A program made the position numbers and the translations under genes. Below are positions 46,858-57,684 of a DNA stretch of 64,000 nt, one piece after another. Position 1 is the stretch's first letter, and each line of letters opens with the position of its first letter. Where the stretch lies: the NCBI GenBank assembly GCA_965649825.1, contig OZ287705.1, positions 558,001 to 622,000 on the forward strand, written 5' to 3'. The DNA is from Penicillus capitatus. Its lineage: Eukaryota; Chlorophyta. The notes under the pieces are model-generated. The model was given only the letters and a program-made list of their open reading frames with translations. It did not search any database and was not told the origin of the DNA.

Positions 46858-47860
46858 ATCAGCCGACATGTCATCTCATCTGTCGCCATCGCGCCTCCTC
46901 AGTCCAGTCAGCCGGCGGGTCATCTCATCTGTCGCCATCAATCCTCGAGAGTCCAGTCAGCCGGCGGGTCATCTCATCTGTCGCCATCGCGCCTCCTCAG
47001 TCCAGTCAGCCGGCGGGTCATCTCATCTGTCGCCATCAATCCTCGAGAGTCCAGTCAGCCGGCGGGTCATCTCATCTGTCGCCATTGCGCCTCGAGAGTC
47101 CAGTCAGCCGACCTGTCATCTCATCTGTCGCCATCAATCCTCGAGAGTCCAGTCAGCCGGCGGGTCATCTCATCTGTCGCCATTGCGCCTCGAGAGTCCA
47201 GTCAGCCGACCTGTCATCTCATCTGTCGCCATCGCGCCTCCTCAGTCCAGTCAGCCGGCGGGTCATCTCATCTGTCGCCATCAATCCTCGAGAGTCCAGT
47301 CAGCCGGCGGGTCATCTCATCTGTCGCCATCGCGCCTCCTCAGTCCAGTCAGCCGACCTGTCATCTCATCTGTCGCCATCAATCCTCGAGAGTCCAGTCA
47401 GCCGGCGGGTCATCTCGCCAGTTACCATCGCGCCTCCTCAGTCCAGTCAGCCGGCGGGTCATCTCGCCAGTTACCATCGCGCCTCCTCAGTCCAGTCAGC
47501 CGGCGGGTCATCTCGCCAGTTACCATCGCGCCTCCTCAGTCCAGTCAGCCGGCGGGTCATCTCATCTGTCGCCATTGCGCCTCGAGAGTCCAGTCAGCCG
47601 ACCTGTCATCTCATCTGTCGCCATCAATCCTCGAGAGTCCAGTCAGCCGGCGGGTCATCTCATCTGTCGCCATTGCGCCTCGAGAGTCCAGTCAGCCGAC
47701 CTGTCATCTCATCTGTCGCCATCAATCCTCGAGAGTCCAGTCAGCCGGCGGGTCATCTCATCTGTCGCCATCGCGCCTCGAGAGTCCAGTCAGCCGGCGG
47801 GTCATCTCGCCAGTTACCATCGCGCCTCCTCAGTCCAGTCCGCCGGCGGGGTTCACATCG
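46858..47860 (+). repeat. 49-bp tandem minisatellite, about 20 units
   Basis: The unit runs from CAGTCAGCCG to the next CAGTCAGCCG and is 49 bp long. Units vary at three places: CCGGCGGG or CCGACCTG near the start; CATCTGTCGCC or GCCAGTTACC in the middle; and CGCGCCTCCTCAG, CAATCCTCGAGAG or TGCGCCTCGAGAG at the end. Three consecutive units near 47400-47540 carry the GCCAGTTAC form, and alternating pairs recur, showing higher-order duplication. The last unit degenerates after 47830. All three plus-strand frames stay open through most of the array. No spacers, so it is not a CRISPR array. Confidence 0.95.
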
Positions 47861-48656
47861 CCAGTCGCTTTCGCGCCTTTGTCCTTGTCTTCGATTCTGT
47901 AAGGCGAATTTTTCGCAATTTTGTTCTGCGTGCAGAACGACGACCGCCTCAGGCAGCATCGATTCAGTTGACGATCTCCGCCGGTGAAGGTTGTTGGAGT
48001 GCACTCGGAACGCACTTGAGTCGGCGACGGCCACGAATGCTCGGAGACTTCGGGTGGATCTTGGCGTGAGTAATGTATTTAGTCGCGTCGCTTCCGGTTT
48101 GTCCTTTCGGCGACGTCGTCGTAGTCAAAATCGATTCGCACACAAGTCGCAACGTTTCCAGCGTTCGCCGTTCTCAGAACGTCTCCCCTTCAAGTGCTTT
48201 CCAAGTCTGCAGTTCAAGTATCTCTTGCTGCTGGCGACGGTCATCTTTGTCTCTGAGTTTCTACGACGTTCATCCGTGGACTGAATAGCAAGGCTAGCGG
48301 TTTTACATTTACGCCGCGTTCTGCATCACGACCGACAGCGGGAAGCGCTTTGTTCAGTCGCAGGATTGAACGTCTCATTGAACGAGCGGCTGCGTCTCGA
48401 CAGCGATTTGCAGAGTTGCGTCTGAGGAGACGCTGCTGGCTGGCGAACGGACAAGGTTAGCAGCAGCGATGTGAACGAGTCTGTCCGGACACCGTCGCAT
48501 ACCGCTGCAAAGGGGGCAGCTGCAAAGAACGGCTCCGTCTCTAGATCAATTCGGCAAAACGTCAATTAAATGCTTCGATTCGAACCGCCTGTTTGCGAGC
48601 ACGGGAAACGGAGTTCCAACTTCGGCGTCGTGTTCTCCTTTTGTGTTCGAAAGAAC
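47861..48656. other. Unassigned sequence between the array and the next ankyrin gene
   Basis: Coding-like pieces on the plus strand include a hydrophobic end, KYLLLLATVIFVSEFL then stop near 48282, and an Arg/Ala-rich helix (SRRIERLIERAAASRQRF) near 48360. Either could belong to an unresolved gene; neither is assigned. Confidence 0.3.
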
Positions 48657-49701
48657 ATGAACAAGCGTGCCGTTCTCCGCGCGTGGCTTCTGTTCCTTCT
48701 TGTCCTTCGCTCGGCATCCGCCAGTCACGGTGAAGCCGAAAAGCCATCCCACGACTGGACCAAGCTTCTCGACGTAGAAGGGCCAAAGCTGTCCGCGGAA
48801 GAGCAGAACGGCGAGTCGGATGAGGGTTTCCCCCGACAGCTGCGAACGCAGCTCCCCTTCGAGGGAGGTGCGAAGCACCCTGTGCTCAAGAACGGCCTAA
48901 GGACAAAGCTTCACGAGGCGGCTCGGGATGGAAGCCTGAAGGACGTGAAAGCAAGTACCGACGCGTGAGCGCGCGGCGTTGGGAAAGTGATTCCTGCGAT
49001 GAAGGCCCTGCTCGACGAGGGAGCCAACATCGAAGCGACGGACGACTCGGGAAGGACGCCTCTCTTTGATGCAGCAGCGTCTGGAGACGCGGAGGTGGTG
49101 CAGGTCCGTCTCCAAGTGCGAAATGGTTTTCCGAGTGTAACCACGTCTTGCAGGTTCTGCTCGATGCCGGCGCCAATATCGAAGCGGCGGACGGCGATCG
49201 GATGACGCCGCTCCACGTCGCGATCGTGTCTGGGAATGCGGAGGCGGTGAAGGTGAGCGTCGATGTGTGAGAGGACATGCCAGATGCACATGTCTTGGAG
49301 ATGCTGCTCGACGTTGGGGCAGACTTTGGAGCGACAGATGCGGCAGGACTGACGCCGCTTCATTACGCAGCGGCAACTGGACGCGTGGAGATTGTTCAGG
49401 TGAGACGTTCGATCGGCTGTCCGGTGCTGAGCGGTGAAGGCTACCATCACAGGCTCTGCTCGAGGCGGGTGCATCCAAGGATGCGGAGGACGTCTATGGG
49501 AGGACGCCGTACGACGATGTGTGTACCTACAGCGAGGCGGATTGCTCTGGAGACATCCAGTTGGATCTCCTGTCCCTGCTGGCTGCCGATGACGACGGCG
49601 GCCTCAGTGGTTTCTGGATAACGGTGATCATTGTCTGTTGCGCGATCTTCCTCGTCTTCTTGGCAATCCTTCCGCTGCTGGCACACGGCGTCAAGGAATG
49701 A
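48657..49701 (+). CDS. Ankyrin-repeat single-pass membrane protein, intact
   Basis: Five exons (48657-48950, 49005-49103, 49154-49252, 49301-49399, 49453-49701) encode 279 residues. Exon 1 carries a signal peptide (MNKRAVLRAWLLFLLVL), a charged linker and the first repeat (LHEAARDGSLKDVK). Exons 2-4 are exactly 99 nt, phase 0, each one complete ankyrin repeat (EGANIEATDDSGRTPLFDA, AGANIEAADGDRMTPLHV, VGADFGATDAAGLTPLHYA). The last exon has a half repeat, an acidic stretch and a transmembrane helix (ITVIIVCCAIFLVFLAILPLL) with a short tail. The first intron uses a GC donor (GCAAGT). The layout predicts an extracellular or luminal repeat domain anchored by one helix. Closest relative in the window is the minus-strand gene at 32289-33529. 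Confidence 0.82.
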
Positions 49702-52500
49702 TCTCGCATCGGGCGGGCAACGTTGACACACTCTACGTTCTGAACAAGACTGTCTGGATTGCCTCGGGAAGCGATGTTAAGTGAATCTGAATGTGAAAGG
49801 AGAAGACGTTGTGTGTAAGAGAGACATCGGTGTGGGTCAGTTGTTCTGTAGCGTCGCCTTACATTCGTTCGCTTGACGTCTTGGAGCCGGCGTGAGGTGG
49901 TTTTCATGTGTGGATCACACGAAGCCAGCCAGCCTATGTCAGACGTCGCATCCAAATACTGTGCCTCACAGAACGTCTCTTGAACTGCAGAAATCGTCAG
50001 GGATGGGCGTGCTCTGTCTCGGATCGTCTGTGGATGCTCCCGATGTCGGATCTGATTCTCGATGGCGGCTGTATCTGCAGTGCGGAAGACTTGCTATTGC
50101 ATTATGGCTCGATCATGTCGCCACTTCCTTGCTCACCTATTTGTCTCGATTCTCTCCTTCCCTGTCCGACTTTCTCACTTCTGGCGACGCCGGACGGCTC
50201 TGCAGAGCACGGCAGCTATCCATCTGAGCACTGATGAATGGAAAAGACTTCAGACGATGTGAGTGTGACGGATGGGACGTTCGTGCTCAAAAAGCTCTCC
50301 ATTGACCGATGTGTCGCTTCGATTTCTGTGAGCGTTTTTTGCGATGTCAACGTCGTTCTCGACCATCGGACAACAACGAGAGTTGCATCGTTATGCCCTC
50401 TAGGGTGTTCCTAAGTTCGCGTTACCTTCGCTTTCTATCTCGCCGTGAGCTGAGAGACGAGTTCTCAATCTCTCGCTTCCTGAAGATGATCGCCATCGCG
50501 GAGGCTGCGTTCGACCTGTCGTTCTGACGGGTCAACACTATAAAGAAGAAGAAGAAGTCGCGTTTCGACGTTGTCGCGAATGAGTGTTGCCGCACTGCGG
50601 TCTCAAGCTTCAACTCATAAGATATTGCTTCTCTTTCGCGGTCTTTGTCTCGACTGCTGAGACTCCTAAGAAAGGAAGGATGGTAAACATATCAAATGAC
50701 GTCGCATGACGATGCCCACCTTCTCTATCGGTGCAACCTGTGGCTCTGCATCGAGTGCGTTCAACTTAAAGTAGTCGATGTTGTCTAACCATGTCGATCT
50801 ATTAACACTATCTAATCTGCTGTTCTTTAATTGAAACAACAAGGCTTGCCTCGACTGGATCCAATGCGCAAAGGAGTAAGACAGTCTACCTGTTACTGGT
50901 GCTTCGCCGTGTGGTAATTTCTGCCTTGCGCTACTGCATAACGATCTTCTCTTGAAATTCAACTGGGGATGTTAGGAAGGCTCTCTTCCACTCTTTAAGC
51001 CCTCATTTCTTAGCATAAGGCTGCACTTCTCTGCAGAACCATATCCAGATCGGATACTGTCGGCTTGTTTTCTGGCAAGATCGCATCTTTAGTCGTTGGC
51101 AGCGTCCTTGTCTGTTAATCCACTTCCACATTCATCGCAATCTTCTAGGTCATTTCAACGTCGTTTGCTTTGTCAGTAGTTCTGTTCTCGACCCGTGTTC
51201 ATGTAAACGACGTAAGTATACTAAAACAAACGATACTTAAGCATCTGCTTTGCAGTTCACCTTCCTCGAGGATACACTTACGCATATCAATTAGGAAAAA
51301 CAAGACAGTCACACAGAGTGATCGTATTTAAGATTCTCGCGTCATGCTACGATTGATCAGTTATTTTACCTTTTCGTAAGGGCACCTCCCTCTCCAATAG
51401 ATCTACAGTGGCGAATCGGAATCGCCTTTGTCCGTGCTAAGGCTAGTGACACTGGTTTTGATAATGTTCCTCTCCTCGGCATAGTTCGAATTCAGGCGAA
51501 GCATCAATGATCGTTCTCAGATCCCCAAACGCGTGTCCGGCGCCTTTCTTCGCGTCCACCGGCGACATAAGATTCTGCCGCTTCTCTCGTTCGGCTCAAT
51601 AGGCATCCCGTTATGCTTCTGGCAGTTCGATTCTAACGCTAAGCAAAGCACATTTAGACTGAAGATGAAACAGGCAGGTCTTAATTTCGACCCGACACTC
51701 GTCCTTGGCCGGCTAGACAAGCCCGTTCTCTTTAGCTAAATTGGTCGAACGTCTTGGGAATTGGTTCTTGTTCTCTCTACCTTCTCCGACGCTTTGCATG
51801 ACACCACATCAATGTCTTTTCGAGATCTGTCGCATCATCGCGGGATATAACCTGCGGCGATGACACAGGTATTCGACCGCTAAACTCATAAGACCGGAAC
51901 GCTTAGTTTTTTTAATCATGTCAAATATGAGTGCGCATAAAGGACGTCGCAGCTGCTAAATGCAGTTCTCGTTGGTAAGGACTTGCGTAACGTCGACAAA
52001 TACAAAAAATGGACGCTCTTCCAAGACTCTCCTCGCTTGCTTAATCAATCCTGCTTTACTGCACAAGCATGCATCTCGACATCAATGGCCTTTGCATTCT
52101 GGGCCGTACCTGTACAAAATTTCTTCACTCTCCCATCAGATGAGATCTCCTGCACCGTGAAAGCAAATGCGCAATTCCGCCGACTCCATAATACGTCTTG
52201 CCATCTCGTGTTCCTTCTTGCTTCGCACGTAGCATTGTATGACGTCACGGTTCTTTAAAAGAAGGGATTGATGACATACTTAGGCATGGCTTCGTCTCTA
52301 AAAACCAGACATCCCCAAGTTTAATGCAGCGGACACCGATTCCGATCTCTAAAACGCACTTTTCTAGCAGCGCAATGCTTCCTCATCAGAGAGGAAATGC
52401 CGTTTTTTGGCAATGATGTTCTGCAAATCTGCCCTTTCGTGTTAAAACTTCGCATTCTTTTATACACAGTCGTATGATATGGATCTTTGAGTAAAGAGTG
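49702..52500. other. Long stretch without recognised genes
   Basis: Frames are short and show no motif on either strand. The base composition from 50600 is visibly more AT-rich than the housekeeping block. Nothing supported. Confidence 0.4.
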
Positions 52501-52524
52501 ACTTACCGAACGACGTCGTTCTTG

Positions 52525-52737
52525 TCACAAAGACGGCGGGTCGCGTTTGGCGTTTTTGCGCGTTTCTTCAGGAACGCGGTCGAATTCTTCGAGGTCGAAT
52601 GGATGCCGTCTTATTTCTTCCGTAGGGGGTTCTCCGTTTTCTGGACTTGGCAGTGCAAAGCCTTCCGTCGTCTTTGGATCACTTCGTCGCAGCTTTCCTG
52701 CCATTCTCGCATCTAAACGCCCAAAATGCACAAACAT
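52525..52737 (-). pseudogene. Decayed single-pass membrane-protein-like frame, copy B
   Basis: Minus-strand partner of 27954-28226. The frame carries MFVHFGRLDARMAG, LRRSDPKTTEGF and a Pro/Glu-rich tail ending at a stop at 52525. Just upstream, VYAYLVVLAISQKLF looks like a membrane helix in the same frame. Copies differ by frameshifts, so both are probably remnants of one gene. Confidence 0.4.
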
Positions 52738-53890
52738 ACTACAGCCGTATTCGACGATTGCTACGGCATCGTCTACGGCGCCACGACGGAATAGCTTCTG
52801 CGAGATTGCCAGAACGACTAGATATGCGTAGACTCCGGTTGCAGACGCAGCTATCTGGAGGGAGACGGAAGAGGAGTGCGCGTCCGTCCGTGCACGTTAT
52901 GGTCTCTGTCGCGAGAAGACTAAAAGATAAACTGGAATTCTCACCTTCTGTCCATAGACTGGAGAGAGAGGTATGCAGAGCATCAAGACTTTCTCGCAGT
53001 TCACAAAGTCTGCTATTTGTGCTTCGAGTGTGCTTGAACGATGGATGGGATCATGTTCAGGAACGATGTGTCTGGTGCAACCAACATTCACCAGTTGGGA
53101 CGATTACCTTCAAAGGGTAGCAGAAACCACTGAAAGCGCGAGTGTTGCTGCGCCAGTGGCAGACCATCGCGTTAGATGATAAAGAATGTCTTCATCTCGG
53201 TGAGGGACCGCTCTGGCGTTACCAAAGATGGCATACTGCTCGCTTCGATGCTGGATCTCGTGTGGGAGACGGACCGCATTCTCGGCACTGGATCACGAGT
53301 GACGTTGGCGCACAACTCAGTAAAGGGACAGTTTCGACGTTGTAGATCATAAGCAATGCGTCTATCTCCTCGCGGGAACAGGATGTCTTGGTTATCGGAA
53401 GCACATGTTTGCTGCACTGTGATGATCCGTTCAGCACAGAGTAATGCTGATCACCTGAAGCAGATTCCTCCAGGACATATAAAGCTGTCTACTGCATACT
53501 GCCATGATCCCGTTTCAATCCAAAAGGCCGTCAGTCTGAACGCCTTCTCAGTCCCTCAGCACTCCAGACTTCGTAATGTTGTACTTCAACATTCACAGTG
53601 AATTCGCAGTTTTGCTGTGCTGTCAGCGACCTTCGGCAGAGACCATTCGTATATCCGCGTCATCGAAACGTCAGCGTGGCACAAAACGGCCGACGACGGA
53701 TAGAAGAACAAAGAGACGCCACTCGAGCGTCCTGCAAAACAAAGTCTTGCCGTCACAGGACCAACACTCTCTGACGCATAGAGTCTCTCCACCCTCCTTG
53801 CAGAGCGCCTGTCGCTCGCAGCACCTCGAAACAGAAACAGCCTGCCACGGAAGGCAGCTTCATGGAAAACGTCGGCGCGGAACCGTCGAA

Positions 53891-53905
53891 GGAATAAAGT
53901 CCGTC
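53891..53905 (+). promoter_or_regulatory. Conserved upstream block of ankyrin copy 5
   Basis: GGAATAAAGTCCGTC, 115 bp before the ATG at 54006, one base different from the other three copies. Confidence 0.35.
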
Positions 53906-54005
53906 CGCCGCGGCGATTCTTCATTCGCCAATCGCACGTTTAGAAAACAGACAAACTGTCTATCGACCTTTACGAAGAAGAACTCTCTGCGCTGTCGAAG
54001 AAAGC

Positions 54006-55842
54006 ATGAAGCTGGTCACCTTCGGCGTGTGGCTCTGCCTTCTGCTCCTTGTTCCGCGCCAGTCGGCAGGCAGCCGCGGTACATCCATCCATGCATTTGC
54101 GTCGACGGCGATGTCTTGCTGCTCTGCAGACTTCTCTCCCGACGACGCGTCCGCCAACTCCGTCCCGTCGAAACTCTCGGTAAGGCTCCTGTTGCATCGA
54201 CATTGCAATTAACGTCGGTTCCGATGGCCCCTCTGCAGAACGCAGACGACACGCGTCATGGAGGTAACGCGACACGCACGCATGTTCCTTGCGCGAGCGA
54301 CTGTCTCTTTGTAGAAATCTACTACGCCGAAGCGTCAGACCGAGACTTCAAACAAGTAAATGACCTACAGTTAACGGCGCAGAACACCATCGCGGTGTCT
54401 TTGTGTAGGGCGATGACGCGACGCAGAAAACTTACCAGGTAGAATGACGTCAAACGACGCAACGCTATTAATCGTTGTCACTCTCTAAGGGAGAGCCCAA
54501 CCGTGGGACAGCCAATTGGCATGTCGGCGTTAACAAACAAACTCGGCTTCATTCGGCAGCCAGGGATGGAAAAGCAAAACTCGTAAAGGTGTGAACGCGT
54601 CGAACGTAATTCACGCGCTTGACACTGCCGAACGTAGGACCTGCTTGACAAAGGCGCAGATATCGAAGCCAAGGACGAGCACGGCCGGACTGCTCTTCAC
54701 TTGGCAGCAGTGTCCGGAGAGGTTGAAGTCGTAAAGGTCGGTCTGTCGATGATCTTCTGCCATCTCGCGAGGAGTGCCCTGTCGTTGCGCAGATCCTCCT
54801 CGACCGAGGCGCAAACATCAAGGCGCAGTGGAGCGACGGTTCCACTCCGCTTCATTTCGCTGCACGGGATGGAATGGTTGAAGCGATCAAGGTTCGTCGA
54901 CGCCGTTCCTGCTGTCTTGTAAGAAATGGACGTCGGTATAGCTTCTCCTTGACCGAGGCGCCGACATCGAGGCGACGGATAACGACGGAATGACTCCACT
55001 GCAGTACGCAGTTCGGAGCGGAAACGTCGAAGCGATCAAGGTTCCTCGACGCCGTTCCTTGCTGTCTTATAAGGAACGGACTTTGATGTAGCTTCTCCTT
55101 GACAGAGGCGCAGACATCGAGGCGTCGGATGATAGAGGAGTGGCTCCACTGCATACCGCAGTGTCGTGCGGAGACGTATACATTGAAGTCGTGAAAGTTC
55201 GTCAACGCAATCCTTTCCTGCTTCGTGAGGAAATGGCCTTCGACGCAGTTTCTTCTCGACAGAGGCGCGGATGTCAACGCGAGAGATAACGAAAGAGGAA
55301 CTTCACTGCATACAGCCGTCGTCTTCGGATTCATTGAAGTTATGAAGGTCTGTCGACGCAGCTAACTCTTTGCTGTTTCGCGAGGAAAGGCCGTCGGCGC
55401 AGGTCCTCCTCGACAGAGGTGCAAACACCGAGGCGAAGATGCGTGACGGCGGCTCTACTCCGCTTTTCCTCGCAGTACAGTTAGGAACATGTAAATCTAT
55501 AAAGGTCTGTCGACTGAACCCTCTACGGATGCGTGAGGAATGGCCGCCGACGCAGGTCCTCCTCGACAGAGGCGCAAACGTCAATGCGGCGAACAGAGCC
55601 GGTTGGACTTCACTTCACGCAGTAGCATGCCTTGGCTCGGTCAAAAGAGCAAAGGTATGTCGCAGACTTGCACAGATCCTGGTTGTAGCTGTCCTATGAC
55701 ACAGATACTGCTTGATGGTGGTGCGTCCAAGACGGTTAAGAACAAAGACGGTCATACTCCGTATGATCTCATATGTACGGATAAGTATGCTACTTGTTCT
55801 GCGAGTGCCCGATCTAAGCTCGAGTTCTTGTTGTCTTTATGA
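54006..55842 (+). CDS. Secreted-type ankyrin-repeat protein, copy 5 (best preserved)
   Basis: The ATG at 54006 begins a signal peptide (MKLVTFGVWLCLLLLVP). Exon 1 continues with MSCCSADFSPDDASANS and ends at a GTAAGG donor. Exon 2 carries VPCASDCLFVEIYYAEASD. Ankyrin exons follow: a partial first repeat (TRLHSAARDGK) and seven repeats such as DKGADIEAKDEHGRTALHL, DRGANIKAQWSDGSTPLHF and DRGANVNAANRAGWTSLHA, then the terminal exon (GHTPYDLIC, SKLEFLLSL, stop 55840-55842). Repeat introns start GTCCGTC, GTTCGTC or GTCTGTC and are 50-60 nt. The stretch at 54430-54520 between exon 2 and the first repeat is hard to join. No membrane helix beyond the signal peptide, so the product should be secreted or luminal. 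Confidence 0.66.
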
Positions 55843-57684
55843 AGAGCGCACGATTCATGGCGTTTCAATCACGCCCATCCTGTCGTTTTTATCCTTGGTC
55901 TGGCATCTTAGTGTCAGACATGTTCTAGTGTCTTACCTTGATGGTGCTGTACATAAAGCACCATCTCAACTTGCAACTCTGAATGAAGGTGTTTAATGAT
56001 TGAAGTGCGTTGTGCGACGCATCGTTTCGCATCGGATGCGGCTGCTGTAGACAGACGGCTCAGTTTTGACCGCCTTGAAGCTCGTCTCGTCCTGTTCGTG
56101 AGCGGTAGGAGTGACGCGACGCTAAGGGAATGTTGCCGCCAAATTTGCAGACAGTCAGTTCTACACCGAACGCGGCTCTACTAAAGCGAGGTTAACTTTT
56201 TTGCGCATACATCGCGCTGCAGACAGTTGTGAAACGTGTAAAGGGAACGGCATTTTACACTCGATCGTCCTGTGAAAGAATAGGATGACGAGATAATGAA
56301 AGGGCTACGAATGCATTCGCCGAACAGTCGAGCGTCCCTAAAAGCGCTAACGCGGAAAAATATGATCTGACAGGCCTGCACGAATGGAGGCGATTTGCAA
56401 GGCACAAGCGCACAGACTGAGGCGGTGGACGTCAATGGACGCACCGCTCTGTTCTACGCAGCGCGATTTGCACAAATGGAGATTGCAGAGGTAAGAAACT
56501 TGATCCGATCAGTCCTGTGTGCGAATGATGCTACGCCAGTTTCTGTTGGACGCGCTAGCGCGTCCAAACGGTGGAGGATGACATCGAAATCACACACATC
56601 ACCGAATATGCGAATCGCGTCTCTGGGCGCAACGCATCTTCCTCTGACGTCCGTGATCGCCTGGCTGTCGTCAGAGATACAGGATGGAACTCGGGCTAGC
56701 AGCGGTGCATGGCGGCTGATGTTCAATTGCACATCTGAAACATTGAACGTCACATCGCAGACGTGTGTGGATCTCACGCCCGTTCGTCGATATGCACGAC
56801 GTGCCCACGGCGACACTGCGGATTGCTGCTCTACACGAACAACATCCAGACAGTGCGTCTGCCAGAGCCACCTTCATAAGTCGCGAGCTGCCTTCGGACG
56901 CACTAAGGGCTTCTGCTATTTCGAGTTTCCAAGCCAGTATGTGCCGTACGACGTTGAAGGATTACTGACTGGACCATCCAACGCATGCAACAGCGCATTC
57001 AGCCTGCTTCCAGAAAGCCGAACGCCTTGCTGGTTTCGTCTTAACGCTTTTCTCCTGCGACCGCGCCTGTCGCGCACAAGTCCTTTCACCTGTAACTCGG
57101 CGCTCTAAGCTGGCACGCAGATTGTCTCGTTGAACCGTCTGCTGCCAGCCAACAGCGGAGGAGACGCATGTGTGACACGGACAAGGGTCCTATCGTCGAG
57201 TGGAGATCATCTAGAGCATACCCGCTATGCTTCGCTCAGTGTACGCCGTACGACAAAGTTTGAAAGTTTCTTATTATCCTGATGTCTTTTCATGAACTCA
57301 AGATGCGCATTGTGCACATTCTCTAAGCAATCCCAAGGCAGCATCGTCCCACCGGCAAATGCGCTCTGCGCTCCGAGAACCGAAAAGCAGAGAAGAAAGA
57401 GAATGGCACAGAGTCGGACGAAACGGGATCGATGACGTCATGCAGCGCGTGAAGACGACAGTCAGCTATGCGGATGGACAGATGATTGATTTGGTTCAGC
57501 GTCGCATGTTGGCTTTTCAGCTCTCGAAGATGGTCCGACGAGAAAACGCTGCGATTCTGCACACCGATACCTCTCTAGGTACGTTGCTGCGCTTAGTGTT
57601 CAATTTCTGCAAGGACGGTGCGCCTCGACAGGCTCTGGCGAAAGTTCGTTCGTTCGTCCGAGGCAAAAAAAGATCGGCCAAACG
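55843..57684. other. Ankyrin 3' flank, an isolated ankyrin exon, and unassigned sequence
   Basis: 55843-56070 is shared 3' flank. At 56395-56490 a plus-strand frame reads TEAVDVNGRTALFYAARF and meets a GTAAGA donor, an orphan ankyrin exon. A coding-like frame at 57359-57579 (QRVKTTVSYADGQMIDLVQ) ends at a GTACGT donor just before the beta-helix gene; its product is unknown. Confidence 0.35.

Larger units (their letters stand above)
52530..56070 (+). repeat. Segmental duplication, second copy (partner 27838-31100)
   Basis: Same order and orientation as the partner. It continues past the ankyrin gene through the shared 3' flank and GATTGAAGTGCGTTG to about 56070. Its ankyrin gene is the best preserved secreted-type copy. 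Confidence 0.75.

Noticed and set aside
46858-47860. CRISPR array
   Set aside because: Units are contiguous 49-bp repeats without unique spacers, and the genome is eukaryotic.
46266-47987. 573-codon open frame through the 49-bp array as a protein-coding gene
   Set aside because: All three frames are open because the repeat unit lacks stops; no codon bias or start context favours one. Annotated as a repeat instead.
45633-48282. A SNARE or tail-anchored protein spanning the minisatellite
   Set aside because: A hydrophobic C-terminal-like piece at 48282 and short coiled pieces upstream are suggestive, but no consistent exon chain joins them and no SNARE motif is complete.
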